A stretch of DNA of 45,431 nt, taken from assembly GCA_964482235.1 (NCBI GenBank), contig CAYZWU010000043.1, positions 1 to 45,431 of the forward strand. The letters run 5' to 3'. Position numbers and translations under genes: made by a program. Shown in pieces: positions 8,920-18,111 of this stretch. The notes under the pieces were generated by a model. That model made no database searches and was not told the origin of the DNA. It was given only the letters and a program-made list of their open reading frames with translations. Source of the stretch: CAYZWU01 sp964482235 (GTDB lineage: Bacteria; Planctomycetota; B15-G4; CAYZWU01). Numbering within the stretch: position 1 is the first letter of the stretch; each line of letters opens with the position of its first letter.

Positions 8920-10536
8920 ATGAGCCAGCGAACCCTGTTGCGCCGCATCTGTCGCGTCGCGGTTGTTCTTCAATCCTGCCTGATCGCCTTTCTGCTTCTG
9001 TCGTGCGGCTCCACTGATGAGGGCGTCGTTCTGCCGCTGTCCGACGGAAAGAGATCCGTCGCGGACGAGACGGCCGTCGACCTGGAGCGGGCCCTCTCCC
9101 TTGCCGGCGACAACCGCGCCGAGCTCGAGAAGGTGCTACGCCATTACGTCGACCAGGGCGATCCGAAAAAGCTCGAGGCCGCAAGGTTCCTCATCGCGAA
9201 CATGGACGGGCACGGCTACACCGTTGCGGCTTTCTATGACAAGGACAGGAACGAGATCGCCTTCGACGCCCTCGACTATTCCGGCTACGGCGAAGCGCAG
9301 GCTGCCTTCGATATCCTGGAAAAGAAGCACGGCACGATCGACTACAAGAGGAAGAGGTTCGACAAGGACCTCGAAACGATCACGGCCGACTACCTGATCG
9401 AGAACATCGACCTGGCGTTCAAGGTCTGGCGCGAGAGGCCCTGGGCCGCGAAGCTGTCGTTTGACGCGTTCTGCAACTTCGTCCTTCCCTACCGGGGAAG
9501 CAACGAGCCGCTGAACTCGTGGCGCGGCGCCTGCATGGAGAAGTTCGACGACCTCGCGGCCAGGATGAAGGATTCCGCGGACATCATTGAGGCCGGCGGC
9601 ATCATCAACGGAACGGCCCACGGCTGGGTCGGCTTCGACAGCCTCTACTACCTCCACCCCACGGACCAGGGATACGACGAGATGATGGAGCGCCGCAAGG
9701 GGCGGTGCGAGGACATCAGCAACATGGTGGGGTACGCCATGCGCGCCAACGCCGTGCCGTGCTCGGCGGACTACACCCCGCACTGGGCCAACCGCGACAA
9801 CAACCACGCCTGGGAGGTGCGCCTCGACGAGAACGGCCAGGGGCGAGCCGGGCTTTCCAACCGCGCCGCCAAGATCTATCGCAAGATGTTTGCCATCCAG
9901 AAAGGCAACCTCGGCTGCATCAAGAGCGAAAACGAGGAGGTGCCGCGCTGGCTTTCGGGAAAGAGCTATCGCGACGTGACGGCCCAGTACATGGAAACGA
10001 CGGACGTGACGATCGCGCTCGAGACGGAGGTGCCCGAAAAGGCGCGGTTCGCCTACATCTGCGTGTTCAACGGCGGGGAGTGGCGCGCGATCCACTGGGG
10101 AACGATCGAGAACGGCGGCGTGACGTTCTCCGACATGGGTCGGAGCATCGCCTACCTTCCCGCCTATTACGTGAACAAGGAGCTGGTGCCTGCCGCTCCG
10201 CCTTTCATCCTGACCGGGGAAGGAAAGGTCCGGACGCTCCGGGCCGACTTCGAAAGCAAGCCCGGTCTGGCGATCGAGATCATCGCCACCACGCCGAAAA
10301 CGCCCGATGCGGACACGCGGATCGAGCGGCCGATGATCCGCGTGAAGCCGGGCAAGGCGCACCAGCTCTTCATCTGGAAGAACGGCTGGGAGCCGCTGGG
10401 CAAGAAGATCGCGGGCGACGATCCCGTGGCTTTCGAGTCGATCCCGCCGGGCGGCCTCTACTGGCTGGTGCAGGAGGAGTCGCGCCGCCTGGAGCGGATC
10501 TTCACGATCGAGGACGGCAAGCAGGTCTGGTGGTAG
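8920..10536 (+). CDS. Transglutaminase-like lipoprotein
   Basis: A 538-aa predicted lipoprotein (signal with FLLLSC, Cys29). The central region has a transglutaminase/protease-like core: RRKGRCEDISNMVGYAMRA supplies Cys263, DNNHAWEVRLDENG supplies His296 and a following Asp (303), matching the Cys-His-Asp triad. The N-terminal 200 residues are helical and the C-terminal ~200 are beta-rich, like the large Bacteroidetes- and Planctomycetes-type transglutaminase-domain proteins. GAGG lies upstream of the ATG at 8920. Its neighbours downstream are two more secreted proteins, suggesting a surface or periplasmic set. It may hydrolyse or remodel peptides or glycopeptides. The substrate is not predictable. 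Confidence 0.78.
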   Translation: MSQRTLLRRICRVAVVLQSCLIAFLLLSCGSTDEGVVLPLSDGKRSVADETAVDLERALSLAGDNRAELEKVLRHYVDQGDPKKLEAARFLIANMDGHGYTVAAFYDKDRNEIAFDALDYSGYGEAQAAFDILEKKHGTIDYKRKRFDKDLETITADYLIENIDLAFKVWRERPWAAKLSFDAFCNFVLPYRGSNEPLNSWRGACMEKFDDLAARMKDSADIIEAGGIINGTAHGWVGFDSLYYLHPTDQGYDEMMERRKGRCEDISNMVGYAMRANAVPCSADYTPHWANRDNNHAWEVRLDENGQGRAGLSNRAAKIYRKMFAIQKGNLGCIKSENEEVPRWLSGKSYRDVTAQYMETTDVTIALETEVPEKARFAYICVFNGGEWRAIHWGTIENGGVTFSDMGRSIAYLPAYYVNKELVPAAPPFILTGEGKVRTLRADFESKPGLAIEIIATTPKTPDADTRIERPMIRVKPGKAHQLFIWKNGWEPLGKKIAGDDPVAFESIPPGGLYWLVQEESRRLERIFTIEDGKQVWW

Positions 10537-10627
10537 GAAGGCGCCTCCGCCGCCTCTTCGAGAGGGGCGATCTTGAGAGGCGACTGGACGCTTCTTCACA
10601 AAGACTGCCCAAGAATGAGAGGTTTGC

Positions 10628-13144
10628 ATGAGACGTCAGATCTGGTTTGTCGTCTTGCTCGTCCCGTCCCTTCTTGTTGCTTTTTCATCACCCGCCCGGA
10701 TCAAAGGCGAGGACAATCTCCTGAAGAACGGCTCCATCGACTCGGTTCGTCACTGGAAGAGCACAAGCATCCAAGGGGCGAAATTCGATCTTGACAAAAA
10801 AGAGGGGGGTGAAAAGAAGGGATCGCTCACCATCATCAAACCCGTGAAAGATGACACCTGCCATAGCTGGTTCCAGGCTCTCTCGCCGCTGCCCGACAAA
10901 CCCTGCAACCTGAAACTGATCGTCAAGATGAAGGCCGAGGGGCTCGAGGCAGGCAGCGAAGTCAACGTCATGGTGCAGTGCCTCGACGAGAACGGTCGGT
11001 TCGTTGGTGCGGGAAGATGCGATCCCCTTTCCGATGACACCGACTGGGTGGAGAGCAGCGATGTGTTCCTTGTGCCCGAAACCTGTTCGCGAATCAATGT
11101 GCTGGCCTACTTCGTGGGGCAGGGGCAAGCGTGGTTCGATGATTTCCGGCTCTTCCGAACAGAGGAGCCCGTCCCGAAACCGATACCGGGAGCGCCGGGC
11201 AAGACCGAATCGCGACTCCAGGAGCTGATGCGCGGCAGCACGGAGAATATCAGCTGGTGCTTCGATGCCGAGAAAGCCAGAAACCGAGCCAGGAAGGAAG
11301 GGAAGCCGATCCTCCTGTATGTTCGCTGTACCGATGACGGCAAAGGATATGCCTCGGCGCTTGAATCGATTCGGGCCCCGGACATCACCTGGCGTGACAA
11401 CGGCTTCAAGAAAGATCTGCTCTTCCGCGTGGGGCCGCTCTCGTACCGGGAAATGGAGGAGCTGATCGAGCGCCGGTTCGTCCCGCTCTGTCTGACCTAC
11501 AAGCTGAGCAGTCACGGCCAAGGCAATCCCGACCTGGAGGGAATCAAGGATCCTTTGGCTGATCTGGGATTGTCGGGGCAGGATTTCGTCACGCCCGCAC
11601 TCGCCGTTCTACGCAGGGACGGCAAGCTGTATCGCAAGATTCACCGCCTCGGCATTCTCTCACGGGACTTCATCGACCGATGGTTGCGACACTGTCTCCG
11701 CGGTCTGAAAGCATCGAGCAAATCCAAGGAAGCCGTTGATCTTTTCCATGATGGCGAACTGGAGCGCGTGACCGAACAGCTCGACAGGAATAAAGACATC
11801 GCGTCGAGGCTTCTCAAGGCAAGAGCCTTGCTTCGTCTTGGAAAGTTGAAGGAGACGGAGAAGGCGCTCTTGGGAGTCAGGCATCCCGGCGCTCTGGCGC
11901 TGCGCGGAAGAATCGAGCTGCTGCGCGGCAACTGGGACAAGGCCGCCGGTTTTTTCAGACAATCCGTCAAAGCCGGGAAGGAGCCGGTCAAGGAAGAGGC
12001 CACGTTCTATCTGGGCTGGTGCCTGGCGAGAACGGGTGCCCGCGAGGATGCGTGCAAAGCCTGGAAGAAGATAGTCGGCGAGACCTGTTTCGGACGAAAA
12101 GCGGCTGCCTGCCTGCTCGAGGGCGCACCGCGCCTGATGATGGCGGAGGTCATGCGCGCTCTGCCCGAATTCGACGAATGGCCCGAGCAGACGGAATACG
12201 CGGAACCCGCTCCCTTCGATGCGAGACGATCGTTGACAATTCTACTGGAACTCCAGCGGGAGGACGGCTCCTTCGGGGACCACGGCGGTCCGGGCGGACC
12301 CGGCGGAACGGACGCCGCCATCACCGCGATCGCGGCCGATGCACTCTGGACATGGAAAAGCCGTGTCCCGCAGTCCCTGAACCGGCGGATGGAAAGGGCA
12401 CACAAGCGAGCTCTGGAATTCCTGGACGCATGGGCGAAGCGGCCGCAGTCCGGAAACGGTAAACCGTTCGACAACGCGTACGCCCTGATGCATCTGGTGC
12501 GTGTCGGCGAGAAACGGACGGCGAAGAAGATAATTGGCCACATCGAGAACACACAACACGAGGACGGCAACTGGACCGTCTACACCCCGGACCGCCCGGC
12601 TTCCTTCAACACGGCTCTCTGCATCATGGCGTTGGCCCAGTCGAAGGAAAAAGGGTACGCGATTCCAAAGAAGTGCCTGGAGCGTGGCGTGAAAGCGCTG
12701 GCAGCCATGAGACAGCCCAGCGGCCATTTCCCCTATTCGACCAAGCCGGGCCATGAGTGGATGACCACGGATCATGGGGCGATCGCCAGGAACGCCCTCT
12801 GCGAGCATGCGCTCCTGATCAACGGGGAGGGTGACCGGTCCGGTATCGACAAGGCCTTGAATTTCTTTCTCGAATACCACGAGGAGCTGAGGCTGCCCAC
12901 GAAGAAGCTCTACGATTATTTCAATCCGCGCGGACATGGCGGGTACTACTTCTTCTTTGCCCACCGGAACGCCATCGAGGCGGCCGCCTTCGCGGATCAG
13001 AAGATGAAAAAGAAGACGTACCAGGCCGTGCGCAGGGCAGTGCTGTCCGCATCTGAGTTCGACGGGACGTTCATGGACTGTTATCTTCTCGGCCGTGCCT
13101 ATGGAACGGCCATGGCGCTATGGATCCTGGCCCGGGAGGAGTAG
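10628..13144 (+). CDS. Secreted multidomain protein: CBM-like, thioredoxin-like, TPR and prenyltransferase-like toroid
   Basis: An 838-aa protein with an N-terminal signal or anchor (FVVLLVPSLLVAFSS). Residues about 29-180 resemble a carbohydrate-binding jelly roll (NLLKNGSID..W; AWFDDFRLF). About 205-360 look thioredoxin-like (GKPILLYVRC; TPALAVLRRDGKLYRK) but have no CxxC, so redox activity is doubtful. About 385-490 are TPR-like helices (LLKARALLRLGKLKETEKAL). About 530-838 show repeats of the terpenoid cyclase/prenyltransferase alpha-alpha toroid (LQREDGSFGDHGG; HEDGNWTVYTPD; RQPSGHFPYSTK). The toroid is likely structural or a lyase-like scaffold, not a terpene cyclase. It is followed 15 nt later by the PQQ-propeller gene, so the two are probably cotranscribed. 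Function unknown. Confidence 0.7.
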   Translation: MRRQIWFVVLLVPSLLVAFSSPARIKGEDNLLKNGSIDSVRHWKSTSIQGAKFDLDKKEGGEKKGSLTIIKPVKDDTCHSWFQALSPLPDKPCNLKLIVKMKAEGLEAGSEVNVMVQCLDENGRFVGAGRCDPLSDDTDWVESSDVFLVPETCSRINVLAYFVGQGQAWFDDFRLFRTEEPVPKPIPGAPGKTESRLQELMRGSTENISWCFDAEKARNRARKEGKPILLYVRCTDDGKGYASALESIRAPDITWRDNGFKKDLLFRVGPLSYREMEELIERRFVPLCLTYKLSSHGQGNPDLEGIKDPLADLGLSGQDFVTPALAVLRRDGKLYRKIHRLGILSRDFIDRWLRHCLRGLKASSKSKEAVDLFHDGELERVTEQLDRNKDIASRLLKARALLRLGKLKETEKALLGVRHPGALALRGRIELLRGNWDKAAGFFRQSVKAGKEPVKEEATFYLGWCLARTGAREDACKAWKKIVGETCFGRKAAACLLEGAPRLMMAEVMRALPEFDEWPEQTEYAEPAPFDARRSLTILLELQREDGSFGDHGGPGGPGGTDAAITAIAADALWTWKSRVPQSLNRRMERAHKRALEFLDAWAKRPQSGNGKPFDNAYALMHLVRVGEKRTAKKIIGHIENTQHEDGNWTVYTPDRPASFNTALCIMALAQSKEKGYAIPKKCLERGVKALAAMRQPSGHFPYSTKPGHEWMTTDHGAIARNALCEHALLINGEGDRSGIDKALNFFLEYHEELRLPTKKLYDYFNPRGHGGYYFFFAHRNAIEAAAFADQKMKKKTYQAVRRAVLSASEFDGTFMDCYLLGRAYGTAMALWILAREE

Positions 13145-13159
13145 CGGAAGGGGGCGAAT

Positions 13160-16100
13160 ATGAGAAGCGGCGTCTGTCTCGAAAAAAGGGTGACCGGGCG
13201 TATCAATGTCCTGGTTTGGCTCGTGATCGCGGCGCTTCTCTTCAGCTGCAGCCGCAGCGAGGAGTCCGATGTCGATGCCGTTCTCGAACGACTTGATCTC
13301 GGACAGCAGGGTCCTGCACGTGGGATCTGCGTCGTGGCCGGCGACAGGGATTGCGCCCTGGCTCTCGATCTGGCCGGAAAAAGCGAGCTACTCCTCTACG
13401 TCCAGCTCGAAAGGAGCGGCGATGTGGAGAGAGCCCGCAGTACCGCGGCTGACGCCGGGCTGTACGGCAGCACGATCTACGTGGAGAAGGGGAGTGCCCG
13501 CAGGGTTCACCTGGCCGACAACCTGGCCGACATCGTCGTGGCCGTCGGCGAGGCGGCGGCGATGCCCGAGTCCGAGGCATTCCGCGTGCTTCGGCCCGGC
13601 GGCCTGGCCCTGCTCGGCGAGAGGGAGCTGACGGCCCCGCCCCTCGACGGGGCGGACGACTGGAGCCACCCCTATCACGGGCCGGACAACAACACCCAGT
13701 CGAACGACCGGATCGTGCGGGCGCCCTACCTGACCCAGTTCCTGGCCGATCCGCGCTACGCGCCCCTTCCCCAGGTCACGGTGGCCTCGGCGGGACGCGT
13801 GTTCAAGGTCTTCGGCCACGTGGCGTTCAAGGAGCGGGAGGAGCCGTGGCTCAACAAGCTCGTGGCCTTCAACGGGTACAACGGCACGATCCTCTGGACG
13901 CGCGACCTGGTGCCGGGAATCATGATCCACCGCAACACGATCGTGGCCACACCCACGACCCTCTACCTGGGGAACAACAAGGCGTGCCAGGTGATCGACG
14001 CGGCCACCGGCGAGCTGCAGCGTGTGATCGTGCCGCCCGAGGACGCGGCGGGCGGCACCTTCTGGAAGTGGCTCGCACTCGAGGATGGTATTCTCTACGC
14101 GCTGATCGGCGAGCAGGAGCCCCTCGACCCAGTGGAGCGCCACAAGCGGCAGGTTCACGGCTGGCCCTGGGACAAGATCTCGCGAGGCTTCAACATCGCC
14201 GAGAATCCCTGGGGCTTCGGCCGAACCGTGCTGGCCATCGATCCGGAGACGGAGAAGATCCTCTGGAGCCACAGGGAGGAGAAGCCGATCGACAGCCGGG
14301 CGCTCTGCATGAAGAGCGGGCGCCTATTCATCTACAGGCACGGAGCCTATCTCGCCTGCCTCGACACGCGATCGGGAAAGGAGATCTGGCGCAGGAGCGC
14401 GCAGCAGGAGGAGCGTGCCTACTTCGCGGGGCCGCCTTCATCCCTCTCGGTCTGGATCGAGTCGATCGACCGCAACACGGGGCGGGTCGTCTTCAACGGG
14501 CACGATGCCGGCAAGCCAGAGAAACCCTTCGCCTGGGACTTCGGCGACGGCTCGCCTGCGACCGGCTTCTTCCCCATGACGCACACGTTCCCCGATCTGA
14601 ACAGGAACTACACCGTCCGCGTCGAGGCGTATTACGAGGACAGGCCCGCGGCGTCGAAGGAGATCGCGGTCCGCTTCGGCGGGATCTCCTACAGCAGGGA
14701 GAACGCGCCGGAGCTGTTCGAGACGATCGGGATCTACAGGAACCGCCAGGGGTGGAGCACCAACTGGCGGACCACGTGTTATCTCAAGTGCAGCGACGAG
14801 GCGCTCTACTTCGCCGGTCCGCAGATGGAGAAGCTCGTCGCCGTTTCCACCGACGACGGCACGGTCCTCTGGGAACACGGGTACGACAACTTCCAGCTCG
14901 TCCTGCGCGACGAGGGCCTCTACGGCATCAGCGGTCCCTGGGGAACGCGCGACAGCCGCGTGTTCGATCCTCTCACCGGCACGGTGAAGGCCAGCCTCGA
15001 TATCGGCCGCCGGGCCTGCGCGCGACCATCGGGCTCGGCCGATGCGCTCTTCTTCCGCGCGGCCGGCGGATCGGTCCGTCTCGACGTGCCGAGCGGCCAA
15101 CCCCAGTGGATCTCGCCCATGCGCGCCCAGTGCCACGACGGCGTGACCGTGGCTAACGGGCTTCTCTACTGGTGGCCCTCCGTCTGCGACTGCAACCTCA
15201 CCCTCTACGGCGTCACCTGCCTGGGGCCGGCCGGCGACTTCGAGTTCGACGGGATGGCGACGGGGGAGGAACGGCTCGATGTCGGCGGGGGTAGGAAGGG
15301 GAAGGTGGCGAGCCTGCCCGAGACGCCGGCCGACTGGCCGGCCTTCCGGGCGAACTCCCGATGCACGGCGGTCTCGCAGGCCGTGATCCCGGAGAAGTGC
15401 GGCCTTCTCTGGAGCGGGTCGCTCCCTGGCGGGGTGACGCCCACGGCGCCTTCGGCAGTGGGCAACCTTGTCTTTCTCGGCGGGTCCGACGGAGTTGTGC
15501 GGGCTTTCGATCCGACCTCGGGCGAGGAGAAATGGAGCGCCTTCACGGGCGGGGCGATCCGCTTTCCGCCCACCGTGCACGACGGCCGCGCCTTTGTCGG
15601 TTCGGGCGACGGCTGGATCTACGCCTTCGAGGCGCGGACAGGGCGGCTTCTCTGGCGGTTCAGGGCCGCGCCCGAGGAGCGCCGGATTCCGGTCTACGGA
15701 AAGCTCCTCTCCACGTGGCCCGTGGCGAGCAGCGTGATCGCGGAGGACGGGAAAGTTTTTCTGGCTGCCGGCATCGCCAACTTCGACGGCACGCACCTCT
15801 TCGCACTCGATGCGGCGACCGGCAAGGTCCTCTGGCAGAACAGCGGATCCGGGCACCTCGATCGCGAGGCGCGGACGGGTGTGAGCGTTCAGGGTCACCT
15901 GCTCCTGCACGACGGGAAGCTCTACCTGGCCGGAGGAACCTCCGTGTCGCCGGCCGTCTTCGATGCGGCGACGGGGCGCTGTCTGAACGACCCGAAGCCT
16001 CTCGGCCAATGCATGGCCCGGGCGTCGCGCGGATGGGAGCTCTTCCTCGTGGGAGACAAGGTCGTCGCTTGCGGCCGGCCGTTCTACGCCGATCCGAAAT

Positions 16101-16534
16101 CCGTTGTCTATGACGGAGACGTTCACCAGAAGATGCTCGTTGCTCCCCTGGGCGACCGCGACATCCTCTGGCTCAACAACCAGCACATCCTCTGCTATCC
16201 AACGATTGAACAAGAGCGGCTCTCGGCCTGTGTGGCGGACCGGAACAAGCAGAACTGGTTCAGCTACAACTGGGGCCGCCTCGACCTGCCCGGCCTAGCG
16301 CCCCTCTGGACGGCGGAGTTCAAAAACAGTGTCGCCCTGGCTGCTTGCCGCAACGCCGTGGTGGCAGCCGGCATGTCAGAGGTCCGCGCTCTGGACCTCG
16401 AAAACGGCACACTGATCTGGAAACAACTGCTGGAATCCAAACCAGTCCCGTGGGGCCTGGCCGTGGACCGCCATGGCCGATCGATCGTCACCCTGGAGAA
16501 CGGCCGCATTCTCTGCTTCGGATCCGCGGAGTGA
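13160..16534 (+). CDS. PQQ-like beta-propeller lipoprotein with methyltransferase-like N-terminus and PKD insert
   Basis: An 1124-aa predicted lipoprotein (lipobox LLFSC, Cys30). Residues about 40-150 follow a degenerate class I methyltransferase pattern ending in ADIVVAVGEAA and VLRPGGLALLGE, without a clear glycine-rich SAM loop. Two blocks of PQQ-like propeller blades follow (about 190-420 and 515-1120), with repeated motifs such as LVAFNGYNGTILWTRDL, VLAIDPETEKILWSH, VRAFDPTSGEEKW, IYAFEARTGRLLWRF and LFALDAATGKVLWQ. A PKD-like beta-sandwich (about 425-505, FAWDFGDGSPATGFF..HTFPDLN) is inserted between blade blocks. It probably acts as a periplasmic or outer-surface dehydrogenase-like or binding scaffold; true PQQ binding is not shown. 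The palindromic repeat A begins 42 nt after its stop. Confidence 0.8.
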   Translation: MRSGVCLEKRVTGRINVLVWLVIAALLFSCSRSEESDVDAVLERLDLGQQGPARGICVVAGDRDCALALDLAGKSELLLYVQLERSGDVERARSTAADAGLYGSTIYVEKGSARRVHLADNLADIVVAVGEAAAMPESEAFRVLRPGGLALLGERELTAPPLDGADDWSHPYHGPDNNTQSNDRIVRAPYLTQFLADPRYAPLPQVTVASAGRVFKVFGHVAFKEREEPWLNKLVAFNGYNGTILWTRDLVPGIMIHRNTIVATPTTLYLGNNKACQVIDAATGELQRVIVPPEDAAGGTFWKWLALEDGILYALIGEQEPLDPVERHKRQVHGWPWDKISRGFNIAENPWGFGRTVLAIDPETEKILWSHREEKPIDSRALCMKSGRLFIYRHGAYLACLDTRSGKEIWRRSAQQEERAYFAGPPSSLSVWIESIDRNTGRVVFNGHDAGKPEKPFAWDFGDGSPATGFFPMTHTFPDLNRNYTVRVEAYYEDRPAASKEIAVRFGGISYSRENAPELFETIGIYRNRQGWSTNWRTTCYLKCSDEALYFAGPQMEKLVAVSTDDGTVLWEHGYDNFQLVLRDEGLYGISGPWGTRDSRVFDPLTGTVKASLDIGRRACARPSGSADALFFRAAGGSVRLDVPSGQPQWISPMRAQCHDGVTVANGLLYWWPSVCDCNLTLYGVTCLGPAGDFEFDGMATGEERLDVGGGRKGKVASLPETPADWPAFRANSRCTAVSQAVIPEKCGLLWSGSLPGGVTPTAPSAVGNLVFLGGSDGVVRAFDPTSGEEKWSAFTGGAIRFPPTVHDGRAFVGSGDGWIYAFEARTGRLLWRFRAAPEERRIPVYGKLLSTWPVASSVIAEDGKVFLAAGIANFDGTHLFALDAATGKVLWQNSGSGHLDREARTGVSVQGHLLLHDGKLYLAGGTSVSPAVFDAATGRCLNDPKPLGQCMARASRGWELFLVGDKVVACGRPFYADPKSVVYDGDVHQKMLVAPLGDRDILWLNNQHILCYPTIEQERLSACVADRNKQNWFSYNWGRLDLPGLAPLWTAEFKNSVALAACRNAVVAAGMSEVRALDLENGTLIWKQLLESKPVPWGLAVDRHGRSIVTLENGRILCFGSAE

Positions 16535-16576
16535 GCCTGCCGCAATTTTCTTTGTTCGGGGTGAGCCTTCCGGGGC

Positions 16577-16648
16577 GGCGTGAAGAGTGAATCGCCGGAA
16601 CGTCCTCGCCGAGCCTGCGGAATGTTCCGGTGATTCACTCTTCACGCC
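16577..16648 (+). repeat. Long palindromic repeat, copy A
   Basis: An inverted repeat of 25 bp per arm (16577-16601 with 16624-16648) encloses a 22-nt centre (16602-16623) beginning GTCCTCGCC and ending GCGGAAT. Pairing is perfect apart from one position that would be G-U in RNA. The centre plus the innermost GGAAC/GTTCC is shared exactly with copy C and, in reverse, with copy B, whereas the outer arm is specific to this copy. No T-run follows, so it is not a typical intrinsic terminator. Confidence 0.9.
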
Positions 16649-16736
16649 TTCGGAGCGGTGCATCAACACGTGTGGCGCGCTCTTCCGTAATGTGATGAGC
16701 CTTTTCTCCTCTTCTGATGTTGTCGCCCGATAAGGT

Positions 16737-16810
16737 GCGCGAGAAGGGGCAAGGGGCGGAACATTCCGCAGGCTCGGCGAGGACGTTCCGCCCCTTGCCC
16801 CTTCTCGCGC
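16737..16810 (-). repeat. Long palindromic repeat, copy B (inverted orientation)
   Basis: A perfect 26-bp inverted repeat (16737-16762 with 16785-16810). Its 22-nt centre (16763-16784) is the exact reverse complement of the centre of copies A and C. The outer arm (GAGAAGGGGCAAGGGGC) differs from A and C yet is matched base for base on both sides, which is a covariation pattern. It lies 72 bp before the first UroD-like gene. Confidence 0.9.
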
Positions 16811-16833
16811 AAGCGCCCACCTCGCGGCTGGCG

Positions 16834-16862
16834 TTGACTTCATTTCCCTGATGCCTTAGAAA
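16834..16862 (+). promoter_or_regulatory. Candidate sigma-70 promoter for the UroD/RhaM/ABC cluster
   Basis: TTGACT at 16834-16839 and TAGAAA at 16857-16862 are separated by 17 nt, just after palindrome B. Transcription would start only about 14 nt before the ATG at 16883, leaving room for the AAGGAG ribosome site at 16871-16876 but making a very short leader. The match is moderate and untested. Confidence 0.3.
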
Positions 16863-16882
16863 AGAAGCCCAAGGAGCACTAG

Positions 16883-18037
16883 ATGAAAACAGCGGAAGCC
16901 AAGAAAGCGCGCGTGCTCGCGGCGATCGAGAACCGTCTGCCCGATCGTGTTCCCATGGGCGAGTTCTTCTGGTCGAGCTTTCTCGAGCGGGCCGGCAAGG
17001 AACTGGCCGGCGGGGGCAGCTTCGATCCTTATCGCTACTGGGATCTCGATCTCGTGGTGATCTGTCCCAACATGGATCCTCATCTGACCGGGATCGAGGT
17101 GCTGGAGGATACACCGGAACGCCAGAAGGTGAAGACCGGTTTCGGCGCCCTGATCGAGCGGCGTGCCGCGTACGCCATGCCGCTCTTCCTCGACTTCGAG
17201 ACGAAGAGCCTGGAACAGATGGACGCCTTCGTGTTCGACGATCCCGGGGACAGGAGGCGCTACTTCGAGGCGCTGGACGACCAGATCAACTCCGTCGGCG
17301 ATCGGCTGAACCTCGGTTTTCCACCGTTCATCGACAGGGTGAAGATGTACGCCGACGACTTCTGCGTCTTCGGCGGCGTCTGCGAGCCCCACGAGATGCT
17401 CTGGCGCATCATGGGCACGGAGAATGTTCTGATCAAGCTAGCTGAGGCGCCGGACCGGATGGCGGCCTTCATCGAGAGGCTGGGCGACTTTCTCGTGGGT
17501 ATCGCAAAAGGCCAGATCGCTGCGGCCGATGGCAGGCTCAGCGGACTCTACATCTGGGGCGACATCGCCTACAAGCACGGCATGTTCTTTTCCCCTGAAT
17601 ACTGGCGCAAGGTATACAAGCCGCAGCTCGAACGGATCTGCGACGTGGTGCACGCCGCCGGGCTCAAGACGATCTATCACGGCTGCGGCGACGCCAGCGT
17701 GGTGTTCGACGACATGATCGAGGCCGGCGTCGATGCCGTCAATCCTCTCGAGGCCAAGGCGGGACTCGACGTGGTGGCCATGAAGCGGCGCTTCAAGGAC
17801 CGCTGGGCCTTCAACGGCAACATCGACGTGCAGGTCCTGTCCACGAACGATCGGGAGCAGATCCGGCGCGAGGTGCTGACCAAGCTCAACGCGGCCAAGG
17901 GCGGCGGATTCATCGTGCAGTCCGACCACTCGGTACCGGAGAGCGTCGATCCCGGGACCTACGACTACGTGGTCCGGCTCGTGCGGGAGCACGGCCGCTA
18001 TCCGCTCGACCTGCAGGAGTTCGATACCGGGATCTGA
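16883..18037 (+). CDS. Uroporphyrinogen decarboxylase superfamily protein (1 of 3)
   Basis: A 384-aa cytoplasmic TIM-barrel protein of the UroD/MtaA superfamily. It starts KKARVLAAIENRLPDRVPM, the typical opening of the non-HemE branch, and has a zinc-site-like YHGCGD (His266, Cys268) near the end of the barrel. It lacks the N-terminal RQAGR signature of true HemE, so haem synthesis is unlikely. The third zinc-binding Cys expected in MtaA/MtbA-type methyltransferases is replaced by the VQSDHSVP segment. AAGGAG sits 6 nt upstream of the ATG. It opens the nine-gene cluster with a mutarotase and sugar transporter, so a role in sugar or methyl-group metabolism is likely. The reaction is unknown. 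Confidence 0.82.
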   Translation: MKTAEAKKARVLAAIENRLPDRVPMGEFFWSSFLERAGKELAGGGSFDPYRYWDLDLVVICPNMDPHLTGIEVLEDTPERQKVKTGFGALIERRAAYAMPLFLDFETKSLEQMDAFVFDDPGDRRRYFEALDDQINSVGDRLNLGFPPFIDRVKMYADDFCVFGGVCEPHEMLWRIMGTENVLIKLAEAPDRMAAFIERLGDFLVGIAKGQIAAADGRLSGLYIWGDIAYKHGMFFSPEYWRKVYKPQLERICDVVHAAGLKTIYHGCGDASVVFDDMIEAGVDAVNPLEAKAGLDVVAMKRRFKDRWAFNGNIDVQVLSTNDREQIRREVLTKLNAAKGGGFIVQSDHSVPESVDPGTYDYVVRLVREHGRYPLDLQEFDTGI

Positions 18038-18111
18038 TCCTCGCGGAGCCGCTGCGCGCGGCGGGCTGACGATCGGGAGAGCCTTGCGGCAAACCCCTTA
18101 AGAGGTGGAAC

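Larger units (their letters stand above)
16535..16882. other. Gene-free region with two palindromic repeats
   Basis: This 348-bp stretch lies between the PQQ-propeller gene and the UroD/ABC cluster. It holds palindrome A (16577-16648) and palindrome B (16737-16810), separated by 88 nt, then a possible promoter (16834-16862) and the ribosome site AAGGAG (16871-16876). No open reading frame with coding character or tRNA is seen. Confidence 0.7.

Noticed and set aside
10553..10565. Hairpin CCTCT-TCG-AGAGG after the transglutaminase-like gene as a terminator
   Set aside because: The stem is only 5 bp and has no T-run after it, so it is not strong enough to call.
16577..16648. Palindrome A as an ordinary Rho-independent terminator
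   Set aside because: The stem is long enough, but no T-run follows on either strand, the loop is 22 nt, and the same centre recurs in reverse at 16737-16810.
16737..16810. Palindromes as integron attC sites
   Set aside because: attC sites keep short conserved ends (GTTRRRY and RYYYAAC) with a variable middle. Here the middle is conserved and the ends vary, and no integrase is seen.
16883..18037. True HemE uroporphyrinogen decarboxylase
   Set aside because: None of the three UroD-like proteins carries the HemE N-terminal RQAGR signature, and no other haem genes are nearby.
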